DNA from: Paracnuella aquatica
GTDB taxonomy: Bacteria; Bacteroidota; Bacteroidia; Chitinophagales; Chitinophagaceae
Reading direction: 5' to 3'
Length of the DNA: 64,000 nt
Assembly: GCF_003332885.2 (NCBI RefSeq)
Contig: NZ_QOWJ01000015.1
Span: forward strand, 62,001-126,000
The notes under the pieces are model-generated. The model had not been told where the DNA came from and made no database searches. It worked only from the letters and a program-made list of their open reading frames with translations. Position numbers and translations under genes: made by a program. Below are positions 26,282-35,438 of this stretch, piece by piece (positions within the stretch are counted from its first letter, which is position 1; the number at the start of each line of letters is the position of its first letter).

Positions 26282-27271
26282 GTGTTAAGGTCATTACTGT
26301 TTGCTTCCATTGTTATCTCTTCTGCACTTCTATTTTCCTGTTCGAAGGGTAAGGATTCTTCTTCATCGCCCCAGGGGCCTTCATCTTCTACTATAGATGT
26401 CTATATAGCGGGCGCTCGGGGTAATGCTGCCTGTTACTGGAAGAACGGCGTCCAGACCGTGCTTGTTGCCCCTAATACAGATCGCTCTTTGGCATATGAC
26501 ATTGCTGTATCCGGATCGGATGTTTATGTTGTTGGGCATATCTTGTCCGACGCAATAATTTGGAAGAATGGCATTGTAACGAAGTTGAACCGAAATGCTC
26601 TTCCAGCCAAAGCCCGTGGAGTTGCATTAAATGGAAGTGATGTTTACATATCAGGCGAGGACTACAATAGTAGTAGAGTTGTGTATTGGAAAAATGGTTT
26701 AACTACCGCACTTGGCTCGCTTGTGGGTAAAGACCCAACCCGTGGAAATTACATAGGGGTATACGGATATGACATGGCGGTGACGGGAAACGATGTGTAT
26801 GTTGTTGGAGACACTGCTCAAAAAGCAATATACTGGAAAAATGGGATAGGGACCATGCTTTCTGCTAATAACGCTTATGGCACTGCAACGGCAATCGTAC
26901 TTTCCAACAAAGATGTTTACATTTCAGGAGTAGAAGATGGAAACGCGGTATATTGGAAAAACGGGGTGAAAACAGTATTGTCAACACAAAACTCTGGAGC
27001 ATATGGCATTGCTGTTTCAGGCAATGATGTATATGTTGCAGGCAACGATTCGAGTGACCCCGTGTATTGGAAAAACGGCGTAAAAACAATCTTGCCCGGT
27101 GGTAGTCCATTGGGCTCTGCGCATGCAAATGCGATTGCGATAGATGGTGCAGATGTTCATGTTGTCGGTTCTACCGGAGTGCCAGTTTACTGGAAGAATG
27201 GGATTTTAACCGTACTGCCTGGAGCCAATGGAGCTTCTGCGGCAAGTGCAATAAAGATCGTTAGGTACTAA
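26282..27271 (+). CDS. Lipoprotein with seven WKNG repeats (beta-propeller-like)
   Basis: 329 residues. The start is GTG at 26282; an in-frame TAA at 26249-26251 excludes longer forms with ordinary starts. A lipoprotein signal (ALLFSC, lipid Cys at residue 20) is followed by a Ser-rich linker. Seven repeats of about 40 residues then follow, each with DVY(I/V)xG, a short loop, (V/I)YWKNG and (V/K)TxL, the first near residue 39 and the last ending near the C-terminus. Seven equal beta-rich units suggest a seven-bladed propeller on the cell surface or in the periplasm. The function is unknown; the first and last units are the least regular. Confidence 0.75.
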   Translation: MLRSLLFASIVISSALLFSCSKGKDSSSSPQGPSSSTIDVYIAGARGNAACYWKNGVQTVLVAPNTDRSLAYDIAVSGSDVYVVGHILSDAIIWKNGIVTKLNRNALPAKARGVALNGSDVYISGEDYNSSRVVYWKNGLTTALGSLVGKDPTRGNYIGVYGYDMAVTGNDVYVVGDTAQKAIYWKNGIGTMLSANNAYGTATAIVLSNKDVYISGVEDGNAVYWKNGVKTVLSTQNSGAYGIAVSGNDVYVAGNDSSDPVYWKNGVKTILPGGSPLGSAHANAIAIDGADVHVVGSTGVPVYWKNGILTVLPGANGASAASAIKIVRY

Positions 27272-27537
27272 CAGGTTAGATACGCTGGAAAATTGTAAGA
27301 GGTTCTGGCAAATTTCATGCGGTGCATTAACTACTATTGCTGTTGGTTAATGGCATTGTAGTTACTCAAACTTATATCCATGCTTGGGATATGTGCTTCT
27401 TACCCAGTTAATCGAATATTGATCGAATAACTGTAGGTATGTTCTTTTTCTTTATTTCTGTTTCAGGGTCTAATACAAATAATACAGCTTGCCATTCCAT
27501 AATACCCGAAATAGGGAGCGGAACCAGCAATATTCAT

Positions 27538-28542
27538 TTATCCCCTAAACCCCAAACGCCCTTCCACCTCTTTCGGCAATTGCGGCAGGCGGCTGCGTTC
27601 CATTAAAAACGATGTGAGTTGTGCAAACTCTTTAAAAATATAATGCTTGTCAGCGGCCGATTTCAGGTAATCGCGGCCGGTGCTGCCACCCGTGCCCACA
27701 CGGGTGCCAATCATGCGGTGCACCATGTTCATGTGGCGGTGGCGCCAGATGCTGAGGCCTTCGTCCAGCTCCAGTAGTAAATTGATCAATTGAAAGGGCA
27801 GGTGCAGCAGCGGGTACCCGCGGTACAACATAATAAACAGCGCCGCCCGGTTGGCCGCTGCAGAAAGCGAACCTTCGTTAACCCCCTCAAAAAAGTAGGC
27901 TTCAAAATATTTAAGGTTGTCTTTTTCCAATTCGGAAAGACTTCCCGAATAAGCCTGCCTATACTCGTCCCAAAAGCCGGCATACCACACCGGCATGCGC
28001 TCCAGCCACCCATTCACCAATTGCAGCAGCGACTGCTCCCGTTCACCTTCTTTTATCAGTTGCACATGTTCGGGCTTTAGTTGCGCGGTATAATATTCCT
28101 GCCCGTGGCGGTGCTCAAACTTCAGGCCCAGCTTGGCTTCCAGCAGCTTAAACTGCCAGCTTTGAAAGCCTGATGCAGGCCGCAGGTCGTCGCGGAAATC
28201 CAGGAAATCCATAGGCGTCATGGTTTCCAGTACATCAATCTGCTGGATCAACACTTTCAGAATGGTGCCCATGCGGGCCAGGCGGTGCGTTACGGTTTGC
28301 AACTCCGGCGAGTTGTCGTTCAGTGCCGGCTTGCGCATGATGTAGAGCACCGAATCCAGTTCAAAATGCAGTTGCTTGAACCAAAGCTCGTATGCCTGGT
28401 GAATAACAATGAACAGCATTTCATCATGCGCCGGGCGGCCATGCTTTTCACTTTCCAGGTGTTGTGCATTCAGGATGGCATCAAGTTGTAGGTACTCGTG
28501 GTAATGCACGGCGGGCTTGCCTGCTGGTTTGTCGTTGTACAT
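27538..28542 (-). CDS. kynA: Tryptophan 2,3-dioxygenase
   Basis: 334 residues from the ATG at 28540-28542. The family pattern is clear: YHEYLQLDAILNAQ, HDEMLFIVIHQAYELWFKQ, RPASGFQSWQFK and the C-terminal IWRHRHMNMVHRMIGTRVGTGGSTG with the heme-ligating His and the substrate-binding GTGGS segment. The enzyme uses heme and O2 to open the indole ring of L-tryptophan to N-formylkynurenine, the first step of the kynurenine route. No other kynurenine genes are adjacent. The preceding open frame adds 21 codons without similarity; part of it overlaps the junction repeat. Confidence 0.95.
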   Translation of the reverse strand: MYNDKPAGKPAVHYHEYLQLDAILNAQHLESEKHGRPAHDEMLFIVIHQAYELWFKQLHFELDSVLYIMRKPALNDNSPELQTVTHRLARMGTILKVLIQQIDVLETMTPMDFLDFRDDLRPASGFQSWQFKLLEAKLGLKFEHRHGQEYYTAQLKPEHVQLIKEGEREQSLLQLVNGWLERMPVWYAGFWDEYRQAYSGSLSELEKDNLKYFEAYFFEGVNEGSLSAAANRAALFIMLYRGYPLLHLPFQLINLLLELDEGLSIWRHRHMNMVHRMIGTRVGTGGSTGRDYLKSAADKHYIFKEFAQLTSFLMERSRLPQLPKEVEGRLGFRG

Positions 28543-28569
28543 AGGAAGAAGATGTTCGGGAAATGAATT

Positions 28570-28650
28570 GAACCACAAAGACACGAAGGACACAAAGTTG
28601 CACAAAGAAATCCCTTCGTGAACCTTATTTCCTTTGTGCCTTTGTGGTGC
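28570..28650. repeat. Junction inverted repeat (word type cacaaagacacgaagg)
   Basis: Left words accacaaagacacgaagg and acacaaagttgcacaaag are answered by ccttcgtg, cctttgtgcctttgtggt on the right. The element lies between the purD end and the kynA start, which are on the same strand. Confidence 0.65.
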
Positions 28651-28669
28651 AATAAAAGGTGCTCAAAAG

Positions 28670-29947
28670 CTATTCAAATTCGTAGCCGATGTCCTTGCGG
28701 AAATACATGCCTTCGAAGCTTACCCCTACCAGCCGGTCTTTGCTTTTGGCTACTGCTTCGGCAACGGTATTGCCAAAAGATGTAACGCACAATACACGGC
28801 CACCGCTGGTTACAATACTGCCATCTTTTTCAGCGGTGCCTGCATGAAACAGCAGCGTGTCGGCTGCATCATTTTGCAAACCATCTATTGCAAAACCTTT
28901 TGCATAATCGCCGGGATAGCCGCCGCTCACCGCCATTACAGTGGTAGCAAAACGCGGGTCTTTTTGTATCGAAATGCCTTCCAATTTTTGCTGGGCAGCA
29001 GCAGTAAGCAAATGGACCAAATCGTTTTGCAGCCGCGGCATCACCACTTCGGTTTCGGGGTCGCCCATGCGGCAGTTGTATTCAATCACCATTGGCTCGT
29101 CGCCCACTTTTATCAGGCCAAAAAATACAAAGCCTTTATAATCGAACGCTTCTTTTCCCAAGCCATTAATGGTAGGCTCCACCACTTTGGTAATCACCTT
29201 TTGCATAAACGCATCATCGGCAAAAGGCACGGGGCTTACGGCGCCCATACCACCGGTGTTGAGGCCACTGTCGCCTTCCCCAATACGCTTGTAATCTTTT
29301 GCTTCGGGTAGCAGCACATAGTGCCGGCCGTCGGTTAGCGCAAACACCGACAACTCGATGCCGCTCAGGAATTCTTCCACCACCACCTTGCTACTGGCGG
29401 CACCAAATTTTGCCTGCTGAATCATTTGCGTAAACTCCGAAAGCGCTTCTTCATGCGTGGTGCAAATAAGCACGCCCTTGCCTGCGGCCAGTCCGTCGGC
29501 CTTGAGCACCACGGGTAGCTTTTGCGCTTTAATGTATTCAAGACCTGCTTCAAAATTATCGCCCGTAAACTCGCCATAAGCTGCGGTAGGTATGCCGTGG
29601 CGCTGCATGAACGCTTTGGCAAATGCCTTGCTGCCTTCGAGTTGCGCGGCGTATTGGTCGGGGCCAATGATCAGCAGGTGCTGCAGCGATGCGTCGGCTT
29701 TCAACTCGTTTACCAAACCCTTTACCAGCGGCTCTTCGGGCCCGATTACTACCATGTTGATGGCATTGTCAGCGCAGCATTTTTTAATGGCTTCAAAATC
29801 GGTTGCTGCAAAAGGCAGGTTGGTGCCGCATTGCGCGGTGCCGGGGTTGCCGGGGGCAATAAACAGGCTGCTGCAGTTGGGACTTTGTGCCATTTTCCAG
29901 GCCAGCGCATGTTCGCGGCCACCCGAGCCGAGGAGGAGGATGTTCAT
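28670..29947 (-). CDS. purD: Phosphoribosylamine-glycine ligase (GAR synthetase)
   Basis: 425 residues, normal for PurD. It begins MNILLLGSGGREHALAWKM, the hallmark N-terminus, followed by the ATP-grasp domain with LPVVLKADGLAAGKGVLI, VEEFLSGIELSVFALTDG, GEGDSGLNTGGMGAVSP and EYNCRMGDPETEVVMPRL. The enzyme joins glycine to 5-phosphoribosylamine in purine synthesis. The ATG at 29945-29947 fits the family; eight more codons are open upstream. Purine genes purH, purF-like and purD in this window are spread over 23 kb and are not one operon. Confidence 0.95.
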   Translation of the reverse strand: MNILLLGSGGREHALAWKMAQSPNCSSLFIAPGNPGTAQCGTNLPFAATDFEAIKKCCADNAINMVVIGPEEPLVKGLVNELKADASLQHLLIIGPDQYAAQLEGSKAFAKAFMQRHGIPTAAYGEFTGDNFEAGLEYIKAQKLPVVLKADGLAAGKGVLICTTHEEALSEFTQMIQQAKFGAASSKVVVEEFLSGIELSVFALTDGRHYVLLPEAKDYKRIGEGDSGLNTGGMGAVSPVPFADDAFMQKVITKVVEPTINGLGKEAFDYKGFVFFGLIKVGDEPMVIEYNCRMGDPETEVVMPRLQNDLVHLLTAAAQQKLEGISIQKDPRFATTVMAVSGGYPGDYAKGFAIDGLQNDAADTLLFHAGTAEKDGSIVTSGGRVLCVTSFGNTVAEAVAKSKDRLVGVSFEGMYFRKDIGYEFE

Positions 29948-29961
29948 GTGGTGATAGTTGT

Positions 29962-30048
29962 AAAAGTTCACGCGTTCACGGGTTCACAAGTTGTTGGGGC
30001 CACAGTTAACTCGTGAACCCGTGAACCAGCAAACCCGTGAACTTTTTT
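29962..30048. repeat. Junction inverted repeat (word type gttcacgggttcac)
   Basis: aagttcacgcgttcacgggtt on the left pairs with aacccgtgaaccagcaaacccgtgaactt on the right around an approximately 25-base loop. It lies in the divergent region between purD and the POT transporter gene, unlike most of the other junction repeats, which follow stop codons. Confidence 0.65.
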
Positions 30049-30165
30049 CCGCTGGCGAATATCGCCCAATCTGATTAAAGAAGCCCGTGCTGATCGCGGA
30101 ACCTTCATTTTTCTGTACTTTGGAAACTTTATTTACCGCCGAGTTTACGGCTTGCTTATTAAATT

Positions 30166-31734
30166 ATGAATACCACTACTGAGAACATGGGGGGCGGCAA
30201 GGGCCATCCCAAGGGACTGTACGTACTCTTTGCCACCGAAATGTGGGAGCGCTTCAACTACTATGGCATGCGTGCCATCCTCATCCTGTTTATGACCAAG
30301 GCGCTCCTCTATGAAGACGGTTTTGCCTCCAACCTGTACGGATCATATACGGGCCTGGTTTACCTAACTCCGCTCATCGGCGGCTATATTGCCGACCGCT
30401 ACTGGGGCAACAAGCGCTCCATCATTGTGGGCGGTTTGCTCATGGCCATCGGCGAATTCATCCTATTCTTTTGCGGCTCGCTGGTGGATGGCACCGGCGA
30501 AGTAAGCGGCCTGGCCACGTTGTTGTTCTTTTCCGGGTTGGGTTTTATGATCACCGGAAACGGTTTTTTTAAACCCAACATCTCTTCGCTGGTAGGCCAG
30601 CTATACCCCAAGGGTGATCGTCGTATTGATGCTGCGTACACCATTTTTTACATGGGTATCAACGTGGGTGGCATGCTGGGGCCATTTGTGTGCGGCCTTG
30701 TGGGCGACACCGGAAACCCTGCCGATTTTAAATGGGCATTCCTCGCTGGTGGCATCGGTATGCTCATTTCGGTTATCATTCAAAAAATTTACCAGGATAA
30801 ATACATGGTGGCTCCAGACGGTACGCCTCTGGGTGATGTACCCGGGCAGGCACTCGCCATTGATGCTGCGGGTAAAAACATTGCAGTGCCCCAAACTAAA
30901 ACTGTTTGGAACAACCCCATTGCCATTGTGATCGGGTTGCTGCTAATGGCTGGCCTGTTCATCGGCATGTTGTATGTGGATGCCAATGTATTTGGCTACC
31001 TGCTGTACCTGATGATTGCAGCGGTGCTGTTTATTGCCTTTGTGATTTTTACCGACAAAAGCCTGGACGCCGGAGAAAAAAGCCGCGTGGCCGTCATCTT
31101 CATCGTTTCGTTCTTCGTGGTGTTTTTCTGGAGTGCATTTGAGCAGGCGGGTGCTTCGCTCAACCTGTTTGCCGACCGCCAAACCAACCGTGATCTTGGG
31201 TTCTTTACCGTGCCGGCTTCGTGGTTCCAGTCGCTTAACTCCGCATTTGTAGTGTTGTTTGCACCGGTGTTTGCATGGCTATGGATCAAGTTGGGCCGCC
31301 GCGAACCATCGGCGCCTACCAAAATGGCCATTGGCCTTGCACTGCTGGCAATAGGTTACCTCTGGATTGGTTATGGCGTAAAAGATGTAAGCCCCGATAT
31401 GAAGGTGAGCATGATCTGGCTGGTGGGTATGTATATGCTGCATACCTGGGGTGAACTTTGCCTGTCGCCCATTGGTCTTTCGCTGGTAAACAAACTGGCG
31501 CCGCTCAAGTTTGCGTCCCTGCTGATGGCGGTGTGGTTCCTGGCCAATGCATTTGCCAACAAACTGGCTGGTGTGCTCAGTGCACTGTCGCCCACCGATG
31601 GCCGCACCACTTCGGTGCTGGGCTACGAAATGAACAACATGTACGATTTCTTTATGCTGTTTGTAGTAATGGCTGGTGTTGCATCGGTTATCTTGATGCT
31701 GCTCACCAAAAAGCTGCAGCAAATGAGCAAATAA
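30166..31734 (+). CDS. POT/PTR2-family proton-coupled peptide transporter
   Basis: 522 residues with about fourteen membrane helices. The N-terminal motif LFATEMWERFNYYGMRAIL includes the conserved ExxER(F)-like segment of POT proteins, used in proton coupling, and GGYIADRYWGNKRSI matches the MFS loop motif. SAFEQAGASLNLFAD around residue 323 and PASWFQSLNSAF match the second-half signature of peptide transporters (EQ...S). It should import di- and tripeptides. The gene is monocistronic with a strong terminator; TACTTTGG upstream resembles a -7 element. Confidence 0.92.
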   Translation: MNTTTENMGGGKGHPKGLYVLFATEMWERFNYYGMRAILILFMTKALLYEDGFASNLYGSYTGLVYLTPLIGGYIADRYWGNKRSIIVGGLLMAIGEFILFFCGSLVDGTGEVSGLATLLFFSGLGFMITGNGFFKPNISSLVGQLYPKGDRRIDAAYTIFYMGINVGGMLGPFVCGLVGDTGNPADFKWAFLAGGIGMLISVIIQKIYQDKYMVAPDGTPLGDVPGQALAIDAAGKNIAVPQTKTVWNNPIAIVIGLLLMAGLFIGMLYVDANVFGYLLYLMIAAVLFIAFVIFTDKSLDAGEKSRVAVIFIVSFFVVFFWSAFEQAGASLNLFADRQTNRDLGFFTVPASWFQSLNSAFVVLFAPVFAWLWIKLGRREPSAPTKMAIGLALLAIGYLWIGYGVKDVSPDMKVSMIWLVGMYMLHTWGELCLSPIGLSLVNKLAPLKFASLLMAVWFLANAFANKLAGVLSALSPTDGRTTSVLGYEMNNMYDFFMLFVVMAGVASVILMLLTKKLQQMSK

Positions 31735-31751
31735 GTAATTGCAATAAATAA

Positions 31752-31790
31752 ATAAGAAACGGCGACTGTAATGCAGTCGCCGTTTCTTAT
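31752..31790 (+). terminator. Terminator of the POT transporter gene
   Basis: Arms 31752-31768 and 31774-31790 (ataagaaacggcgactg and its complement) form a perfect 17-bp stem with a 5-base loop, 18 bases after the stop codon. Confidence 0.85.
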
Positions 31791-31939
31791 TTATGATGAT
31801 TGGCGATTCCGTACGAGCATAATTCGAATTTTTGTTTGTCCAATAATGATCTGCTGCACTTCACCACAGTACCACCACAGTGTAATCAAGGCGCTATCCC
31901 GAAATCAGGCTGTCATTTGATTTCGGGCCTGCTTTTTTG

Positions 31940-31967
31940 TTACTTTTTTGCAGGAGCAAAAAAGTAA
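31940..31967 (-). terminator. Hairpin with T-run downstream of the lipoprotein gene
   Basis: ttacttttttgc and its complement form a 12-bp stem with the 4-base loop agga. It lies about 50 bases past the stop codon of the minus-strand lipoprotein gene and may terminate it, although T-rich stem pairing makes it less certain. Confidence 0.45.
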
Positions 31968-32015
31968 ATGCAGATACTTCGAACAACGTAAGTTTTAAAG
32001 CATTTAAAATATGCC

Positions 32016-32555
32016 TCAAGGCTTACTCAAAAAAGTAAGCGGCTCACTGGTGCCCTGCAATGTCAGGTAAACAGCCTCCGTGCCATTCGGTTCCCTGCCC
32101 CTGGTGTATGTATAAGTGCCGCCTTTCAATTCCGAAGGCCTCATATCCCGCTCTTCCAACACAGTTGTACCGCGTGTTCTTTTATAGTGCGACTGGTAGG
32201 GATGCGTTTTAATAGTGCCGGTTGCTTCATTTACTTCCACGGTTCCCTTCGTTACCGATTGTTGAAACGTGTTGCCGCCACCACCGGTAACAGAGGCCGT
32301 AAAATACTGCTCATACGTCCCGTTTTCAAAAAAGCGAAACGCCATGGCAATAGAAAACGCGTTGCCCAGATAAGACGATGGGTTTTGGCTCCAGTATTCC
32401 GTCATCGAAAACTGGCCAAACATCCAGGTGCCGCGCAATTCGGCAGGTACACTGGTGCGGGGCAGGTCGTCGGGGATGGAGCCATCGCCCTCTTTTTCGC
32501 AGGATACTAAGGCCACGGTCAGTAGCAGCATCGTAAATAAAAAGGTCTTTTTCAT
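32016..32555 (-). CDS. Small lipoprotein of unknown function
   Basis: 179 residues. The signal MKKTFLFTMLLLTVALVSC ends in a lipobox with Cys19, so it is membrane-anchored. The mature part has LRGTWMFGQFSMTEYW, FRFFENGTYEQYFTAS and ETGT-like beta-strand patterns that resemble lipocalin-like or META-like domains (LxGtW... FxxdGtY...), common in Bacteroidota lipoproteins. No enzymatic motif. It is divergent from the OPT transporter gene. Confidence 0.7.
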   Translation of the reverse strand: MKKTFLFTMLLLTVALVSCEKEGDGSIPDDLPRTSVPAELRGTWMFGQFSMTEYWSQNPSSYLGNAFSIAMAFRFFENGTYEQYFTASVTGGGGNTFQQSVTKGTVEVNEATGTIKTHPYQSHYKRTRGTTVLEERDMRPSELKGGTYTYTRGREPNGTEAVYLTLQGTSEPLTFLSKP

Positions 32556-32728
32556 TGTTGGTTAAGTTTTGGTTTGTACAGCAAAGAAAAGATGCGGGTA
32601 ACGCGGTGTCAATTGCAGCCTTGATGAATTGCGCAAAAATGGACCGCAAGCCTCCTTTTGACCGGATGCAGTGCATGCCGCAACACTACAGCGTATTGAT
32701 TACTTTAGCCAAAATCAACCCGCTGCTC

Positions 32729-34768
32729 ATGACGCCCAACAACTTTCAGCCCTTTGTGCCGGCCGAAAAAAAGATGAAGGAATTTACCCTCAAAGCCATC
32801 CTGCTTGGGTGCCTGTTTGGGGTGCTTTTTGGTGCTGCCACCGTGTACCTGGCCCTGCGTGCCGGGCTTACCGTTTCCGCTTCCATACCCATTGCGGTGA
32901 TTGCCATTACGGTGGGGCGCTGGTTGTTTAAAACCACCATTTTAGAAAACAACATTATTCAAACCACGGGTTCTGCCGGCGAAAGTATTGCGGCCGGTGT
33001 GGCCTTTACGTTGCCCGGGTTTTTGTTCCTCTCCATTGGCATAGATGGCCGTAGTGTGGGCGCCAATTATTTCGACTACGTTACCATTTTTGTGCTGGCC
33101 ATTGTGGGCGGCGTGTTGGGCACGTTGATGATGATTCCACTGCGGCGCACCCTTATTGTGCAGGAGCATGGCGTGCTGCCTTACCCCGAAGGAACGGCCT
33201 GTGCGGCTGTATTAAAAGCTGGTGAAAGGGGCGGCAATTTTGCTAAAACTGCTTTTTACGGGCTGGGTGTTGCGGTGGCTTATGCATTTTTGCAACGCAT
33301 CTTGCGGGTGGTGGCTGAGGCGCCGGTGTACATGACCGATTTCCGCAACCGCTATTTTCCATCGGCAAATGTGTCGGCTGAAATAACACCCGAATACCTG
33401 GGTGTGGGTTATATCATCGGGCCGAAGATCAGCGGCATTTTGGTGGCCGGTGGCGTGTTGAGCTGGCTGGTGTTGAATCCACTTTTGGCTTCCATCATTG
33501 ATCCTTCACTCATTGCGGCGCAGTTGGTAAAACTGGGTTACTTAAAAGATGTAGCCACTGCAGGTGGCCCCGGCGGGTGGGATCCCACCACGCGGTTGTT
33601 TGCCGATACCGGCTCGGCGCTGTACCGTGCTTATATCCGGCAGATTGGTGCCGGTGCCGTAGCAGCAGGTGGTTTTATTACGTTGCTCAAAACCATTCCA
33701 ACAATCATCTCTTCATTTAAAAGCAGCTTGGGTGGCGTTAAAAAAACCGACACATCTGAGGCAGTGGCCCGCACCGACCGCGACCTCGATATCCGCGTGG
33801 TGTTGTTTGGATCCATCGCCCTTATTGTGCTCATTGCAGTGCTGCCCATGATTCCGGGAAATACGGTTTGGAACAAACTGCTCATCGGCATTTTAGTGGT
33901 CATCTTCGGGGCGTTTTTTGTAACGGTGGCTTCACGTATTGTAGGCCTCATTGGTTCATCCAACAGCCCGGTTTCGGGCATGACCATCGCTACCATTTTA
34001 GCAACGGCGCTGCTTTTTATTTCCATTGGCTGGAGCGGCAAAGTGTACGAGCCGATGGTGCTGGTAGTGGGCGGTATTATTTGTATTGCTGCAGCCAACG
34101 CCGGTGCAACTTCGCAGGATTTAAAGACTGGTTACATCGTTGGTGCCACGCCACGTTACCAACAGCTAGCCCTTTTTATCGGTGCTATTGTTTCTTCTAT
34201 TGCCATTGGTGTTACCGTAAAAGTGCTCGACAATCCTACGCAGGAAATGCTGGCGCAGGGCATTACCCACGCCATTGGTTCGGATAAATATCCCGCACCG
34301 CAGGCTACATTGATGGCCACTTTGATTCGTGGTGTGCTTTCGTTTAACCTCGATTGGCAGTTTGTATTTGTGGGCGTGTTCTTAGCCATTGTGATGGAGT
34401 TGTGCGGCATCAAGTCGCTTTCGTTTGCCGTAGGCGCTTACCTGCCGCTGGCTACCACGCTGCCGATTTTTGCAGGCGGCCTCATCAAAGGCATTGTGGA
34501 GCGTAAAAATAAAGTGGCAAACCCCGAAAAAGAAGACCTGGGCCGCGGTAACCTGTTTGCCACCGGGCTGGTGGCAGGCGGTGCCTTGTTTGGCGTGGTG
34601 GTGGCTTTCCTGCAGGCCTTTCCCACATCGGAGCGGGGCTTGCAGGCCATTAGTATGGAAGAAGGATTGATCCATGGCTTGGGGCAGGGTGGATATTATA
34701 TTTTAGGCGTTGCATTTTTCCTGGCCATGTGTGTGTTGCTGTACCGTACGGCAAAACGAACGGACTGA
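32729..34768 (+). CDS. OPT family oligopeptide transporter
   Basis: 679 residues with about 15 membrane helices. MKEFTLKAILLGCLFGVLFGAATVYLALR... and SIPIAVIAITVG with NNIIQTTGSAGESIAAGVAF match bacterial OPT proteins (TIGR00733 type), and LPYPEGTACAAVLKAGE is a family signature. Members import oligopeptides or metal chelates by proton symport. The frame is open 58 codons further upstream, but the ATG at 32729 begins the conserved region. A bidirectional terminator follows. Confidence 0.9.
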   Translation: MTPNNFQPFVPAEKKMKEFTLKAILLGCLFGVLFGAATVYLALRAGLTVSASIPIAVIAITVGRWLFKTTILENNIIQTTGSAGESIAAGVAFTLPGFLFLSIGIDGRSVGANYFDYVTIFVLAIVGGVLGTLMMIPLRRTLIVQEHGVLPYPEGTACAAVLKAGERGGNFAKTAFYGLGVAVAYAFLQRILRVVAEAPVYMTDFRNRYFPSANVSAEITPEYLGVGYIIGPKISGILVAGGVLSWLVLNPLLASIIDPSLIAAQLVKLGYLKDVATAGGPGGWDPTTRLFADTGSALYRAYIRQIGAGAVAAGGFITLLKTIPTIISSFKSSLGGVKKTDTSEAVARTDRDLDIRVVLFGSIALIVLIAVLPMIPGNTVWNKLLIGILVVIFGAFFVTVASRIVGLIGSSNSPVSGMTIATILATALLFISIGWSGKVYEPMVLVVGGIICIAAANAGATSQDLKTGYIVGATPRYQQLALFIGAIVSSIAIGVTVKVLDNPTQEMLAQGITHAIGSDKYPAPQATLMATLIRGVLSFNLDWQFVFVGVFLAIVMELCGIKSLSFAVGAYLPLATTLPIFAGGLIKGIVERKNKVANPEKEDLGRGNLFATGLVAGGALFGVVVAFLQAFPTSERGLQAISMEEGLIHGLGQGGYYILGVAFFLAMCVLLYRTAKRTD

Positions 34769-34823
34769 TGCAGCGGTAAAAAAATAAACTCACTATCTAT
34801 CGCAAACGCATAACCGAAAATAG

Positions 34824-34853
34824 AAAAGGTGCAGCATAGTTGTTGCACCTTTT
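34824..34853. terminator. Bidirectional terminator (OPT gene / broken VOC gene)
   Basis: Arms 34824-34833 (aaaaggtgca) and 34844-34853 form a 10-bp stem with a 10-base loop, flanked by A and T tracts, between convergent genes. Confidence 0.8.
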
Positions 34854-34873
34854 TCAATACAGTATGATAAGCG

Positions 34874-35264
34874 CTATTGGTTGGGCACGCTGTGCAAGCC
34901 AATGCGGTTGCCTTCCGTATCAATGAGCACACCCATAAAACCATGCTCTGGCGATATCTCTGTTTTGGGTACCAATGCTGCCACCAGCCGCTTCCACCTT
35001 GTCTAAAACCTGCTGCACATCGGGGTTTCCATTGAGGTAAATGAGTACACCATCTTTAGCAGATGGCGCATAAAAATCGCCTGCTTTTACCAGTGCGCCG
35101 CCAACGCCTGTTTGCATGTCTTCAATAGGGAAAGCCCGCATTTGAAAGCCGGGCATATCCATCGGGATCAGTTCCACACCGAAGATTGTTTCGTAAAACT
35201 TTTGTGCCCGTTCGAGGTCGGTAACCGGTATTTCAAACCAGCTGATTGCATGGGTAAAACTCAT
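34874..35264 (-). pseudogene. VOC family protein gene with frameshift near the 3' end
   Basis: The intact first part (start ATG at 35262-35264) begins MSFTHAISWFEIPVTDLERAQKFY, a VOC fold. In the starting frame the product ends at 34920 after an unfitting tail (TQNRDIARAWFYGCAH). Shifting by one base near 34970 restores the expected end: LVPKTEISPEHGFMGVLID, then TEGNRIGLHSVP, to the TAG at 34874-34876. The shift is therefore a single-base change (or loss of two) in a region without a long homopolymer. Either the gene is broken or there is a sequencing error. The metal-ligand Glu region falls after the break, so the truncated product should be inactive. Confidence 0.8.
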
Positions 35265-35387
35265 AGAACTGTTTTGATTTTTGTTTTAAGATAGCGATGA
35301 TTTTTTTGAACCACGACTGCACAAAGAAAAGAAGGTGCACAAAGCGCCAATGTGTTATCCTGTGTATGAAGCGAGTTTTTTTAAATA

Positions 35388-35413
35388 AAAAACCACCGGC
35401 GTAAACCGGTGGT
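35388..35413 (-). terminator. Terminator of the SAF dehydrogenase/CDP-sugar operon
   Basis: accaccgg (35392-35399) and ccggtggt (35406-35413) form an 8-bp stem; on the minus strand it is followed by a run of six T. It starts 26 bases after the stop codon. Confidence 0.8.
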
Positions 35414-35438
35414 AAGCATATAAATGGGTACGGGAATA

